Source: Paludibacter jiangxiensis
GTDB taxonomy: Bacteria > Bacteroidota > Bacteroidia > Bacteroidales > Paludibacteraceae
Direction of reading: 5' to 3'
DNA: 36,511 bases
Assembly (NCBI GenBank): GCA_945870155.1
Contig: CAMBSB010000035.1
Coordinates: 1-36,511, forward strand
Shown: one piece after another, positions 15,131 to 25,200 of the stretch
Layout: each line of letters starts with the position of its first letter
Numbering within the stretch: the stretch's first letter is position 1
Made by a program: the position numbers and the translations under genes
The notes under the pieces: generated by a model
The model's database searches: none
The model's input: the letters and a program-made list of their open reading frames with translations, nothing else
What the model was told of the DNA's origin: nothing

Positions 15131-16612
15131 TTATTCTTTTATTCTTGATTGTCTTACTGCAATTTTCCAACCCGCATACAATTTCTCAGTAGCTTCTAAA
15201 TTCATTTCAGGTTCAAAAATAAATCCCGATTTTCTGAGTGAATTCAATTCATTCCAGTCATTCCATGTTCCGAGAGAAAACCCACTCATTAACACAGCAC
15301 CCAAAGCTGAAGCTTCTTCAATAGGACTGCGGTTGATTTTTGCCTGAAGCATATCAGCCTGAAACTGCATCAGGAAATTATTTTTTGCAGGTCCGCCATC
15401 CACTCGTAATTCGCAGATTTTAACGCCTGAAGATTTTATTAAATCGATCAAATCTTTCACCTGATAAGCTATGGATTCCAACGCCGCACGCACAATATGT
15501 GCTTTGTTTGTTCCGCGATTCATGCCACAAATCAACGCTTTGGCCTCATTGTCCCACCAAGGCGCACCAAGTCCGGCAAAAGCAGGTACAAAATAAACAC
15601 CATCAGTACTATTTACCGAATTAGCCAAGGCCTCAGTTTCAGTAGCGGATTGAATCAATTTCAAATCGTCTTGCAACCATTTGATAGTTGCTCCGGTGCA
15701 ATGGATATTTCCTTCAAAAGCGTAATAAGTTTTACCGCAAGCTGCAAAGGCAACCGAAGTTACCAATCCTTTGGGAGCTTGCAGAGGTTTTTCTCCAATA
15801 TTAATCATGATAGAAGAACCGGTTCCGTAAGTAGCTTTCCCCATGCCGGTTGTATAACACATTTGTCCGGCCAATGCACCATGAGAATCACCCAGAACTC
15901 CTGCAATAGGCACAACGGGAATTAATTCGTTGATTGTTGTTGTGCCAAAAATATTGTCAGAGGGAAGTGCCTGTGGCAACATGCTGGCTGGAATCGTAAA
16001 TAAATCGAGCAACTCCTGATCCCAATCGAGCGTATGAATATTAAAAAGTAAGGTGCGTGAAGCATTGGTATAATCGGTGGCATGCACTTTTCCTTTGGTC
16101 AAATTCCAAATCAACCAACTGTCCATGGTGCCCATAAGTAAATGTCCGGCTTTTGCATTGGTGCGCGCATTTTCTACATTATCTAAAATCCATTTCACAC
16201 CACTAGCCGAAAAATAAGGATTGATAATCAGTCCGGTTTTTTCATCAACTTTAGGTTCATGTCCTTGAGCAATTAAATCTTCGCAAATTTTCGTTCCTCT
16301 ATTACATTGCCAAACTACTGCATTGTAAATAGGTTTTCCCGTGCGTTTATCCCACACAACAACAGTTTCGCGCTGATTGGTAATGGCAACAGCAATAATG
16401 CTATCAGTTGGTTTTAGGTTTTCTGCAACAAGCATTTCGACAGCTTTATAGGTGTTTACCAGAATTTCTTCGGGGTCGTGTTCTACCCATCCGGGCTGTG
16501 GATAATATTGATGATGATCTTCGGAAACACGCGCAACAAGTTGTCCAATTTCGTTGAACAACATGGCTTTTGTGGCCGAAGTGCTTTGATCTATAGCGAT
16601 TGTAAATTTCAT
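15131..16612 (-). CDS. FGGY-family carbohydrate kinase, glycerol-kinase-like, candidate apulose kinase
   Basis: The ATG at 16612 gives MKFTIAIDQSTSATKAML, the N-terminal ATP-binding signature of FGGY kinases, in a 493-residue protein of normal length; an upstream in-frame ATG at 16639 would add nine residues. AITNQRETVVVWDKRTGKP and the following WQCNRG resemble glycerol kinase, GVLGDSHGALAGQMC holds the likely catalytic Asp, and RVDGGPAKNNFLMQFQADML is the C-terminal FGGY signature. The family phosphorylates glycerol, xylulose, ribulose, erythritol and related polyols or ketoses. Between an isomerase and a split transketolase it should phosphorylate the ketose product; in the apiose route that is apulose to apulose-4-phosphate. 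Simple glycerol kinase activity cannot be excluded from sequence. Confidence 0.75.
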   Translation of the reverse strand: MKFTIAIDQSTSATKAMLFNEIGQLVARVSEDHHQYYPQPGWVEHDPEEILVNTYKAVEMLVAENLKPTDSIIAVAITNQRETVVVWDKRTGKPIYNAVVWQCNRGTKICEDLIAQGHEPKVDEKTGLIINPYFSASGVKWILDNVENARTNAKAGHLLMGTMDSWLIWNLTKGKVHATDYTNASRTLLFNIHTLDWDQELLDLFTIPASMLPQALPSDNIFGTTTINELIPVVPIAGVLGDSHGALAGQMCYTTGMGKATYGTGSSIMINIGEKPLQAPKGLVTSVAFAACGKTYYAFEGNIHCTGATIKWLQDDLKLIQSATETEALANSVNSTDGVYFVPAFAGLGAPWWDNEAKALICGMNRGTNKAHIVRAALESIAYQVKDLIDLIKSSGVKICELRVDGGPAKNNFLMQFQADMLQAKINRSPIEEASALGAVLMSGFSLGTWNDWNELNSLRKSGFIFEPEMNLEATEKLYAGWKIAVRQSRIKE

Positions 16613-16651
16613 TTTTTGAGATAAAAGAGTAAAGAACAAAGAATAAAGACA

Positions 16652-17581
16652 TTAGAAAGATAATGCGGTTTTCAAAATTCCTTCTTCATCAATGCCATAA
16701 TATTTAAAAATTTCAGGAGAAGTAGCATGAATGGCATTTTCATCTGGTATACCCAAAATTTTTAGTTTTGCATTTCCGTTTTGTGCCACAATTTCAGCAA
16801 CTGTTCCACCTAAACCACCACTCACACTATGTTCTTCCACGGTGATAATTTTTCCGGTCTCCCGAGCAGCTTTTTCAATAATGTCTTTGTCAAATGGTTT
16901 TAGCGTATGCATATCAATCACGCGGGCTTTTATACCTTGCTCGTGCAGCTTTTTACCGGCTTGCAGACAGTGATATACAGTCTCACCTGTACCTACAATA
17001 GTCAAATCATCACCGTCAAGTAACAGATTTGCTTTGCCGATTTTGAAATCGATATTCTCGTTTTCATACACATTAGGAACTGCATTTCTACCAACACGAA
17101 TGTAAACCGGATAAGGATAATCAACTAATGCTTCAACTAATTTTTTGGTCTGATAAATATCACATGGTAACACAATTTGCATTCCGGGAAAAGTACGCAA
17201 CACAGCAATATCGTGCAAACTGTGATGCGAAAAACCTAAAGCACCGTAACTTACTCCACCACTTACGCCCAAAATTTTCACCGGATTGGCCGAGTAAGCC
17301 ACATCCACTTTTACCTGTTCCAAACTGCGCGCCACGTAAAAACAAGCAGGTCCGCACACGAAGGCTTTTTTACCCACCGAAACCAATCCTGCTGCCACAC
17401 CAACTGCATTTTGCTCCGCTATGCCCAGTTCCACAAATTGTTCCGGTAGTTCATCGGCAAATTTATCAAGGGTAACAGAACCTCGCGCGTCGGAGGTTAC
17501 AGCTATTATATCTTTATCTTTTTTTGCCAGTTCTACCAAGATGTCGGTGAACATTTTACGGCAAGGAATTGTATTTGTCAT
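16652..17581 (-). CDS. Transketolase, C-terminal subunit of a split enzyme
   Basis: The 309-residue protein corresponds to the pyrimidine-binding plus C-terminal domains of transketolase. VELGIAEQNAVGVAAGLVSV contains the Glu that activates thiamine diphosphate, LGFSHHSLHDIAVLRTFPGM is the conserved His region, and VYIRVGRNAVPNVYE starts the C-terminal part. Its ATG overlaps the TGA of the N-terminal subunit gene by four bases, so the two are translationally coupled and should assemble as one enzyme. Split transketolases carry out two-carbon ketol transfer. Here, with an adjacent kinase and isomerase, the apulose-4-phosphate transketolase (AptB) role is plausible. A general pentose-phosphate transketolase or a DXP-synthase-like activity is less consistent with the context. 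Confidence 0.8.
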   Translation of the reverse strand: MTNTIPCRKMFTDILVELAKKDKDIIAVTSDARGSVTLDKFADELPEQFVELGIAEQNAVGVAAGLVSVGKKAFVCGPACFYVARSLEQVKVDVAYSANPVKILGVSGGVSYGALGFSHHSLHDIAVLRTFPGMQIVLPCDIYQTKKLVEALVDYPYPVYIRVGRNAVPNVYENENIDFKIGKANLLLDGDDLTIVGTGETVYHCLQAGKKLHEQGIKARVIDMHTLKPFDKDIIEKAARETGKIITVEEHSVSGGLGGTVAEIVAQNGNAKLKILGIPDENAIHATSPEIFKYYGIDEEGILKTALSF

Positions 17582-18420
17582 AATTTTTTTATTCGTTCTT
17601 CAATTTCACAAATAGCATCTTTATACTGTTGCTCTGCGGGAACTCCGTGATGCCATTTCGCCCCATTTTCCATAAATGAAATTCCGTTTCCTTTGGTCGT
17701 GTGTGAAATAATTAATTTTGGCTTCTCGGTTGAATAATTTAAAACACCAAAGGTGTTTACAATATCTTCTATGTCATTTCCCTTCACTTCAAATACTTCC
17801 CAACCAAATGCTTCCCAACGTTCACGCATGGGTTCCAGGGCCATAACAGTTTCGGTTTTTCCGCTAATTTGCAAAGTATTCCGATCAATTATTGCCACCA
17901 AATTATCTAATTTATAATGACTTGCCGACATGGCTGCTTCATATATTGACCCTTCGCCCTGTTCTCCATCGCCCATTAAAACAAAAGTGCGGAATGTACT
18001 TTTCGACATTTTAGCTCCGATGGCCATACCAACACCAACCGACAAGCCATGCCCCAAAGCACCACTGTTTAGCTCCACTCCGGGTGTTTTTTTTGTTGGA
18101 TGGCCAGCAAGTTTGGAATTGAATTGACCGTAGGTATCCAGCAAACTTTGTGGAATAAAACCTTTGGCAGCAAGTACAGCATACAATGCTTCAACACTGT
18201 GACCTTTACTAAGGATAAACCTATCACGATCAGTTTTTTGCGGATTAATTGGGTCAATATTCATGACATGAAAATATAGCGCAGTCTCAATCTCGATGGA
18301 CGAAAGTGAGCCTCCGATATGTCCGCCTTTTGCCGAATAAATAATTTCTACTACCCGCTTTCGGATTTCTTCTGCCTGTAATTTCAGTTTTTTAATTTCT
18401 GAATCAGTTATTTTTGACAT
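17578..18420 (-). CDS. Transketolase, N-terminal (thiamine diphosphate-binding) subunit
   Basis: The 280-residue protein matches the N-terminal half of transketolase. AKGGHIGGSLSSIEIETALY and the ILSKGHSVEALYAVLAAKGF segment carry conserved histidines, ELNSGALGHGLSVGVGMAIG follows, and LMGDGEQGEGSIYEAAMSAS with IIDRNTLQISG is the thiamine diphosphate/metal motif (GDG...N). It is the first gene of the minus-strand operon transketolase-A, transketolase-B, kinase, isomerase. In the non-oxidative apiose pathway the matching two-subunit enzyme converts apulose-4-phosphate plus glyceraldehyde-3-phosphate to dihydroxyacetone phosphate and xylulose-5-phosphate. The fold is certain; the substrate is inferred from operon content. 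Confidence 0.82.
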   Translation of the reverse strand: MSKITDSEIKKLKLQAEEIRKRVVEIIYSAKGGHIGGSLSSIEIETALYFHVMNIDPINPQKTDRDRFILSKGHSVEALYAVLAAKGFIPQSLLDTYGQFNSKLAGHPTKKTPGVELNSGALGHGLSVGVGMAIGAKMSKSTFRTFVLMGDGEQGEGSIYEAAMSASHYKLDNLVAIIDRNTLQISGKTETVMALEPMRERWEAFGWEVFEVKGNDIEDIVNTFGVLNYSTEKPKLIISHTTKGNGISFMENGAKWHHGVPAEQQYKDAICEIEERIKKL

Positions 18421-18639
18421 ATAAAATTAATAGTTTTTAAAATTGAAAAGCTGTATAGCTACTCATAATACTTGGACGTCAGTTGTATCTATTTGTACCT
18501 CTTTTTTTTATTTTTTTTGAAAAGAATACTATCAACAAATTTACTGATACAAGCTAAAGTTTCGAGTACAACTCACCGAATATCACGTCAAACTACTATT
18601 ATTTTATGTTGAATATTTAGAATTATAAGTTTGTTGGTT
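18421..18639. promoter_or_regulatory. Divergent promoter region between the transketolase operon and the GH138-like gene
   Basis: The only signals visible are two exact -7 boxes: TAAATTTG on the minus strand (18543-18536), about 115 bases before the transketolase ATG, and TAAGTTTG on the plus strand (18626-18633), only six bases before the plus-strand ATG at 18640. Neither has a well-spaced TTG. The shared region suggests joint regulation of the two units. Confidence 0.35.
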
Positions 18640-21378
18640 ATGAAACTAAGAAAGGTTTTATTTTTATTTTTTGCAATAAATATTTCTGTTTGTGTTTGGA
18701 GCGAAAATGTTTATGTGTATACTTTTCAGAATGCATCAAATCGCGTGCAATTTGGCGTTGAAATATTGAGTAAATCGTTGAAAGAAAAGGGTTTTTCGGT
18801 TGAAAAGAAATATCAAAATCGCATTTCAAAAAAAGAAAAAACAGTTTTTGTTTTCGAACAAAGTCAAGTTCCTACAGCATCCAAACTACTCAAGAAACTT
18901 AAAATCATACTTCCTCAAAATCTAAAAAAAGAAGGCTTTAATATTCAAACCAAAGGCAATGTTACCATTATTTGTGGAGCCGATGGCAATGGTGCAATAT
19001 ATGGTTGTCAGGAACTAATTGACCGACTGAAAGATAGCAAAAAACTGGATTTGCCTTTAAATTTGACCGATGCGCCCGAAATGGTGTTGCGCGGAACGGC
19101 TATAGGCGTACAAAAACCTTACTATTTACCAGGACGAACAGTTTACGAATATCCATACACCCCTGAAAACTTCCCCTGGTTTTATGACAAAGCACAGTGG
19201 ATAGAATACCTCGACATGCTGGTTGCCAACCGCATGAACTCGCTGTATTTATGGAACGGACATCCGTTTGCATCGCTGGTAAAACTGAAAGATTACCCTT
19301 TTGCGGTGGAAGTGGACGATGCTACATTTAAAATGAACGAAGAAATATATTCGTTTCTGACCCACGAAGCTGATAAACGCGGCATTTTTGTTATTCAAAT
19401 GTTTTATAATATCATTGTTTCAAAGCCTTTTGCAGAACATTACGGCATTGCCACACAAGACAGAAACCGGCCAATAACGCCATTAATAGCCGATTATACT
19501 CGCAAAAGTATAGCTGCATTTATCGAAAAATATCCCAATGTGGGATTGCTTGTATGTCTTGGCGAAGCGATGGATACTTACGAAGACGATGTAAAATGGT
19601 TTACCGAAACCATTATTCCCGGCGTAAAAGATGGTTTGAAAACATTAGGCAGAAATGATGAGCCGCCCATTCTGCTTCGTGCTCACGATACTGATGCTAA
19701 AATGGTGATGGATGCGGCTTTGCCTCTCTACAAAAACCTGTACACCATGCATAAATACAATGGTGAAAGTTTAACAACTTACGAGCCGCGTGGTCCATGG
19801 GCAAAGATTCATACCGATTTAAGTTCGCTGGGAAGTATCCATATTAGTAACGTACATATTTTAGCCAATTTGGAACCTTGGCGCTGGAGCTCACCTGATT
19901 TTGTGCAGAAAGCAGTAAAAGCCATGCACAATATCCATGGAGCAAATGCATTACACTTGTATCCTCAAGCTTCGTACTGGGATTGGCCTTACACAGCCGA
20001 CAAACTACCAAACGGCGAACGTCAAAAACAAATTGACCGTGACTGGATGTGGTACAAAACATGGGCACGTTATGCATGGAAAGCTGACCGTAATCGGGTT
20101 GATGAAATAAAATATTGGAACTCGCAAATTGACAATTATTATGGCGTAAATGAAGCTGATGCATGCCGTATACAACGTGCATACGATGAAAGTGGCGAAA
20201 TTGCTCCAAAACTGTTGCGACGATTTGGTATTACCGAAGGAAACCGCCAAACACTTTTACTGGGAATGTTTATGGCTCAACTCGTGAATCCATATAAATA
20301 CACCATTTATCCCGGATTTTATGAAAGTTGTGGTCCTGAAGGTGAAAAGCTGATTGAATATGTGGAAAAAGAATGGAAAAAACAACCCCATGTAGGCGAA
20401 ATGCCTCTCGATATTATTGCTCAGGCAATTGCTCATGGCGACAAAGCCATTGCTGCCATCGATTCAGTTGCTGGTAAAGCAACCAAAAATAAGGACGAGT
20501 TCAAACGACTTCAAAACGATATGCATTGCTACCGTGAGTTTGCTTATTTCTTTGAAAATAAGGTAAAAGCTGCCAAACTTGTGCTCGATTATCAATGGGG
20601 AAAAGAAATTAGCAAGCTTGATGCGGCTATTCCATATATTGAAAAAAGTTTGGAACATTATAAGAAATTAGTTGATTTGACAAAGGATACTTATTTGTAT
20701 GCAAACAGTATGCAAACAGCTCAAAGAGCTATCCCAATAAGTGGTTTGGATGGAAAAAATAAAACATGGGAAGAAATGTATATTTATTTTCAGAACGAGC
20801 TGGAAAACTATAAAAAAAATCTTTCTATGTTGAAAACTCATCTTAACGCGCCTGTTAAGAAAACACTTATTCCTGCTTTAGCTGTTGCAAATGTAAAACT
20901 GATTAGCAAGAATACTACGATAAAATTTCGTTCAGGGGATTCATTATACTCTGATTATCCTTCAAAAATTATAGAATTTGCTCCGGAATTAGCTAATATG
21001 ACTCCCTGGTTTATGAACTCAAATGCGCAAAGGGAAAATGGTACTGCTGTTGAATTTGAGACTGATAAACACGTAAAATTGCTAATTGGTTATTACAGAG
21101 ATGATCATCGCCGTTTTGCGAAAGCACCTAAACTCGAAACAGATGCCTCTGCAAATCTTTACAGCCAAGCCGAACCTGTACTGTTTAATGCCATAAGTAT
21201 TGACGGTTTACCTCCTGTCAATGTTCATGCATTTCATTTTGAAGCAGGTTATCATAAATTATTATTACCTAAAGGATTAATAATGGTGATTGGATTCACC
21301 AATGCAGATATTATGCAGAGAAATGCCGGTCTTGCAGGTTTAGATAAAGACGAAAGCATGGATTGGATGTTTAATTAA
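18640..21378 (+). CDS. Secreted alpha-glycosidase resembling GH138 (alpha-galacturonidase)
   Basis: The ATG at 18640 gives MKLRKVLFLFFAINISVCVW, a clear signal peptide, and 912 residues. An N-terminal alpha/beta domain like that of GH67/GH20 enzymes (about 25-145, with GADGNGAIYGCQELIDRL) precedes a (beta/alpha)8 barrel (about 150-560). Candidate catalytic acids are Glu309 in CLGEAMD and Glu376 in YNGESLTTYE. Their 67-residue spacing equals that of the two catalytic Glu residues I recall for the GH138 structure (Glu294 and Glu361); this needs an alignment. Helical and C-terminal beta domains follow. GH138 removes galacturonic acid from chain A of RG-II. The gene lies near a propeller-GH2 gene, as GH138 does in B. 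thetaiotaomicron as I recall. An alpha-glucuronidase-type activity or a new family is the alternative. Confidence 0.6.
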   Translation: MKLRKVLFLFFAINISVCVWSENVYVYTFQNASNRVQFGVEILSKSLKEKGFSVEKKYQNRISKKEKTVFVFEQSQVPTASKLLKKLKIILPQNLKKEGFNIQTKGNVTIICGADGNGAIYGCQELIDRLKDSKKLDLPLNLTDAPEMVLRGTAIGVQKPYYLPGRTVYEYPYTPENFPWFYDKAQWIEYLDMLVANRMNSLYLWNGHPFASLVKLKDYPFAVEVDDATFKMNEEIYSFLTHEADKRGIFVIQMFYNIIVSKPFAEHYGIATQDRNRPITPLIADYTRKSIAAFIEKYPNVGLLVCLGEAMDTYEDDVKWFTETIIPGVKDGLKTLGRNDEPPILLRAHDTDAKMVMDAALPLYKNLYTMHKYNGESLTTYEPRGPWAKIHTDLSSLGSIHISNVHILANLEPWRWSSPDFVQKAVKAMHNIHGANALHLYPQASYWDWPYTADKLPNGERQKQIDRDWMWYKTWARYAWKADRNRVDEIKYWNSQIDNYYGVNEADACRIQRAYDESGEIAPKLLRRFGITEGNRQTLLLGMFMAQLVNPYKYTIYPGFYESCGPEGEKLIEYVEKEWKKQPHVGEMPLDIIAQAIAHGDKAIAAIDSVAGKATKNKDEFKRLQNDMHCYREFAYFFENKVKAAKLVLDYQWGKEISKLDAAIPYIEKSLEHYKKLVDLTKDTYLYANSMQTAQRAIPISGLDGKNKTWEEMYIYFQNELENYKKNLSMLKTHLNAPVKKTLIPALAVANVKLISKNTTIKFRSGDSLYSDYPSKIIEFAPELANMTPWFMNSNAQRENGTAVEFETDKHVKLLIGYYRDDHRRFAKAPKLETDASANLYSQAEPVLFNAISIDGLPPVNVHAFHFEAGYHKLLLPKGLIMVIGFTNADIMQRNAGLAGLDKDESMDWMFN

Positions 21379-21380
21379 GA

Positions 21381-21410
21381 CTAACGCCTAAGCCCTAAAG
21401 GGGAATTTTA
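21381..21410. repeat. Palindromic boundary repeat
   Basis: CTAACGCCTAAGCCCTAAAG then GGGAATTTTA is a copy of the boundary family starting three bases after the GH138-like stop codon. A more degenerate copy (AAGCCTTAAATGGGAATATT) occurs near 22143-22162, just after the next gene. Confidence 0.7.
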
Positions 21411-21444
21411 AGAAATAAAAAGCCTCGGGTTTTGCACAATAAAT

Positions 21445-22134
21445 ATGAAATATAATTTTTATATAGCAATTCTTATTCTGACAGTTGTTTGTCCCTTATT
21501 CGTTGTGGGACAGGATAATACATTTGACAATTTAGTGACCGATATTGATGGCAATGTTTATATGACTATAAAAATAGGCAATCAGGTTTGGATGGCAGAA
21601 AATCTGCGAACTACACATTATCGTAACGGAGATCCAATTTTGACCACTACGCCTGATACACTCGATTATAGGTTGGAGGCTGAGCCAAAATACCAGTTTG
21701 TATATAATAATGATGAGGATAATGCATTGATTTATGGCCGACTTTACACTTGGTATGCAGTTACTGATAGTCGAAATATTTGTCCTGAATGCTGGCATAT
21801 TCCTACTATCGAAGAATATAAAATACTCGACGAAACTTTGGGTGGAAAAATAGCTGCCATTGCAAAACTTAAAGCTGTGGGAACGAAATACTGGTTGAAA
21901 CCTAACTCTGACGCAACAAACGACAGCGGCTTCAATGGCTTACCGGGAGGATGGCGTTCGGCCAAAGGCAGATACGGAGCCATTGGTAAGTATGGACATT
22001 GGTGGTGTGCCAACCGTCAAACGGAGGAGTATACATTCAGAATGTTTTTATCATTCGACGAATCCTGTTATAAAAATCATTTAGGTTCATCCGATCCACA
22101 AACAGCTTGGTCGGTGCGATGTGTGAAAGATTAG
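21445..22134 (+). CDS. Exported FISUMP-domain protein
   Basis: The 229-residue protein starts with a signal peptide (MKYNFYIAILILTVVCPLFV) and carries one FISUMP (Fibrobacter succinogenes major paralogous) domain: DIDGNVYMTIKIGNQVWMAE then NLRTTHYRNGDPI, YGRLYTWYAV, CPECWHIPTIEEYKIL, GFNGLPGGWRS and the end WSVRCVKD. These define the family unmistakably. Such proteins are abundant on the surface of Bacteroidota and Fibrobacter; no enzymatic activity is established and binding or surface roles are suspected. It sits between two glycosidase genes on the same strand, suggesting co-expression. Confidence 0.9.
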   Translation: MKYNFYIAILILTVVCPLFVVGQDNTFDNLVTDIDGNVYMTIKIGNQVWMAENLRTTHYRNGDPILTTTPDTLDYRLEAEPKYQFVYNNDEDNALIYGRLYTWYAVTDSRNICPECWHIPTIEEYKILDETLGGKIAAIAKLKAVGTKYWLKPNSDATNDSGFNGLPGGWRSAKGRYGAIGKYGHWWCANRQTEEYTFRMFLSFDESCYKNHLGSSDPQTAWSVRCVKD

Positions 22135-22273
22135 ATCTTCATAAGCCTTAAATGGGAATATTAATAAATCAATTGACTCAGGATTTAGCTGCTTTCTATG
22201 TTTAATTAAGAATATTGATTTTTAGCAGAATCATGATTTAATTGGCAAAATTCTATACATTTTACAAGAATAG

Positions 22274-25200
22274 ATGAGAAAAATATATTTACTAATTTTT
22301 ATCTTTTTAGCTCCATTTTTATCAGCTCAAATTTCTCCTCTCTCCCTAAGAAAAGGGAGTGGGGGTGAAGTGTTCCAATCCCGTATGTCCGAAATCTACG
22401 AGCAGGTAAAAACACCCCATAAATACGGTTTGGTTGTTGCGCCGACAACAAATAATTACAAAATTGATTGCCCCACCGTTTTTCAAAAAGATGGAAAATG
22501 GTTTATGACCTATGTGGTTTATAACGGCAAAACCGGAACTGATGGTCGTGGTTACGAAACATGGCTGGCTGAAAGTGATGATTTACTGCATTGGACAACA
22601 ATGGGACGAATTCTTTCGTTCAAAGAAGGAACTTGGGATCAGAGTCAACGTGGAGGTTTTCCTGCATTGCCCGACATGACTTGGGGTGGAAGCTACGAGC
22701 TACAATCGTGGAAAGGAAAATACTGGATGACCTATATTGGTGGTGAAAATTCTGGATATGAAAAAGGGCCTTTAAGCATTGGACTTGCATGGACTCTTAA
22801 AAAAAATCTGGGCAAAACCGTGGAATGGGAATCATTTGAAAAACCCATTCTTTCGAGCAAAGATAAAGATGCACAATGGTTCGAAAAACTGACGCAATAC
22901 AAAAGCACAATTTATTGGGATAAAAAGAAAACATTGGGCGCACCCTTTGTAATGTTTTACAATGCCGGTGGCGTACATCCTGAAACGGGTTTGAAGGGTG
23001 AACGCATAGGTATTGCACTATCGAAAGATTTGAAAAAATGGAAGCGTTACGCAGGAAATCCTGTCTTTGGACACGAAATTCAGGGTATGATAACCGGTGA
23101 TGCACAAATTCAGCAGTTTGGAGACTTGTACGTGATGTTTTACTTTTCTGCTTTCAACACCAATAAACCTTATAAAGCATACAACACTTTTGCTTGCAGT
23201 TACGACCTTATTCATTGGTACGATTGGCAAGGCGACGATTTGATTATTCCTTCGAAACCTTACGACGACCTTTTTGCACATAAAAGTTATGTTATTAACC
23301 ACAATGGCGTAGTATATCATTTTTATTGTGCGGTGAATACACATGACCAACGGGGCATTGCTGTGGCAACGAGTAAACCAATGGGACGTTCCGAGGTGCG
23401 TTTTCCTGAACAGGAGATAAAAGAACGTCGAACACTCGTGAATCTGAATCAGGATTGGAAAACGTGGATGAACAAGGATACTTTTAAAGTAGATATTCCG
23501 CATAACTGGGACGATTATTATGGCTATCGCCAACTTACACATGGAAATTTACACGGAACAGCTACCTACACAAAAACATTTACAGCACCCATTATTGAGA
23601 TAAATAAACGCACATTTCTACGTTTCGAAGGCGTTGGAACGTATGCAAGGGTAATGTTGAACGGAAAAAATTACGGACGATTTTTGAGTCGAAGAACAAC
23701 TTTTACGATTGATGTTTCGAACGAAATTAAATCCGGGACTACAAATCAGCTGACTGTAGTTGCAGAGCATCCCGAAATGATTTCGGACATGCCGTGGGTG
23801 TGTGGTGGTTGCTCGTCGGAATGGGGCTTTAGTGAGGGCTCGCAGCCGCTGGGAATTTTCCGACCTGTGGTATTGGAAATTACCGATAATGTGCGCATTG
23901 AGCCTTTTGGTGTTCATATTTGGCACAATGACAAAGCCGATTCGGTATTTATTGATACGGAATTGAAAAACTATGCTGCCGAAAAAGTGCAAATTGAATT
24001 TGTTAGCAAACTGAATAATGAAGATGGTCAAGCGGTTTTCCGTTTGGCTGAAAAAGTAACATTAAACGCAAACGAAACACGAATAATTCGCCAATCGTCG
24101 CCGATTACAAATCCAATTCGTTGGAGCAGCGAAAAACCCTATTTGTATAAACTGGCTTCGATGATTAAGCGTGAAAACAATATAACTACCGACGAAATTA
24201 CGACCTCGTTTGGCGTTCGTACTATTAGTTGGCCGGTAAAACGAAAAGATAATGATGGACGCTTTTTTCTGAACGACAAACCGACTTTTATCAACGGAAC
24301 TTGCGAATACGAACACCAGTTCGGACAACCGCATGCCTTTAGTAATGAGCAAATTATTTCACGCGTAAAGCAAATCCAGTCTGCCGGATTCAATGCCTTC
24401 CGGGATGCGCATCAACCGCACAATTTGGAATATCAGCATTTACTCGACGACAAAGGAATACTTTACTGGACGCAATTTTCGGCACATGTGTGGTACGATA
24501 CACCAGAGTTTCGGAATAATTTTAAAACATTGCTTCGCCAATGGGTAAAAGAGCACCGCAACTCGCCTTCGGTAATTATGTGGGGCTTGCAAAATGAAAG
24601 CGTGTTACCAACCGATTTTGCCGAAGAATGTTGCAGTATTATCCGCGAAATGGACCCAACAGCTCGAAATATGCGTGTGATAACCACCTGCAATGGAGGT
24701 ACTGGCACTGATTGGGATGTGGTGCAAAACTGGAGTGGAACCTATGGCGGCAATATTGAAAACTACGGAAAAGAGTTATCGCAAAAAAATCAGTTGCTCA
24801 ATGGTGAATATGGTGCTTGGAGGTCGCTAGGCTTTCATACCGAAACAACAGAATTTGATCCCAGCGGTTTGTGGACGGAAGGTCGTGCAACGCAGCTGCT
24901 GGAAAAGAAAATAAAACTGGCCGAATCGGTAAAAGATAGTGTTTGCGGGCAGTTTCAGTGGATTTTCAGTTCGCACGACAACCCCGGTCGCCGCCAGCCC
25001 GACGAAGCTCACCGCGTTATCGACAAAGTTGGACCGTTTAATTACAAGGGATTGGTTTCGCCCTGGGAAGAACCAACCGATGCCTATTATATGTATCGTG
25101 CCAACTATGTTTCAGCAAAAACTGACCCGATGGTATATATTGTTTCGCACACTTGGCCAAACCGTTTCACAAAGCGGACAAGAGCAACAATTGAAGTGTA

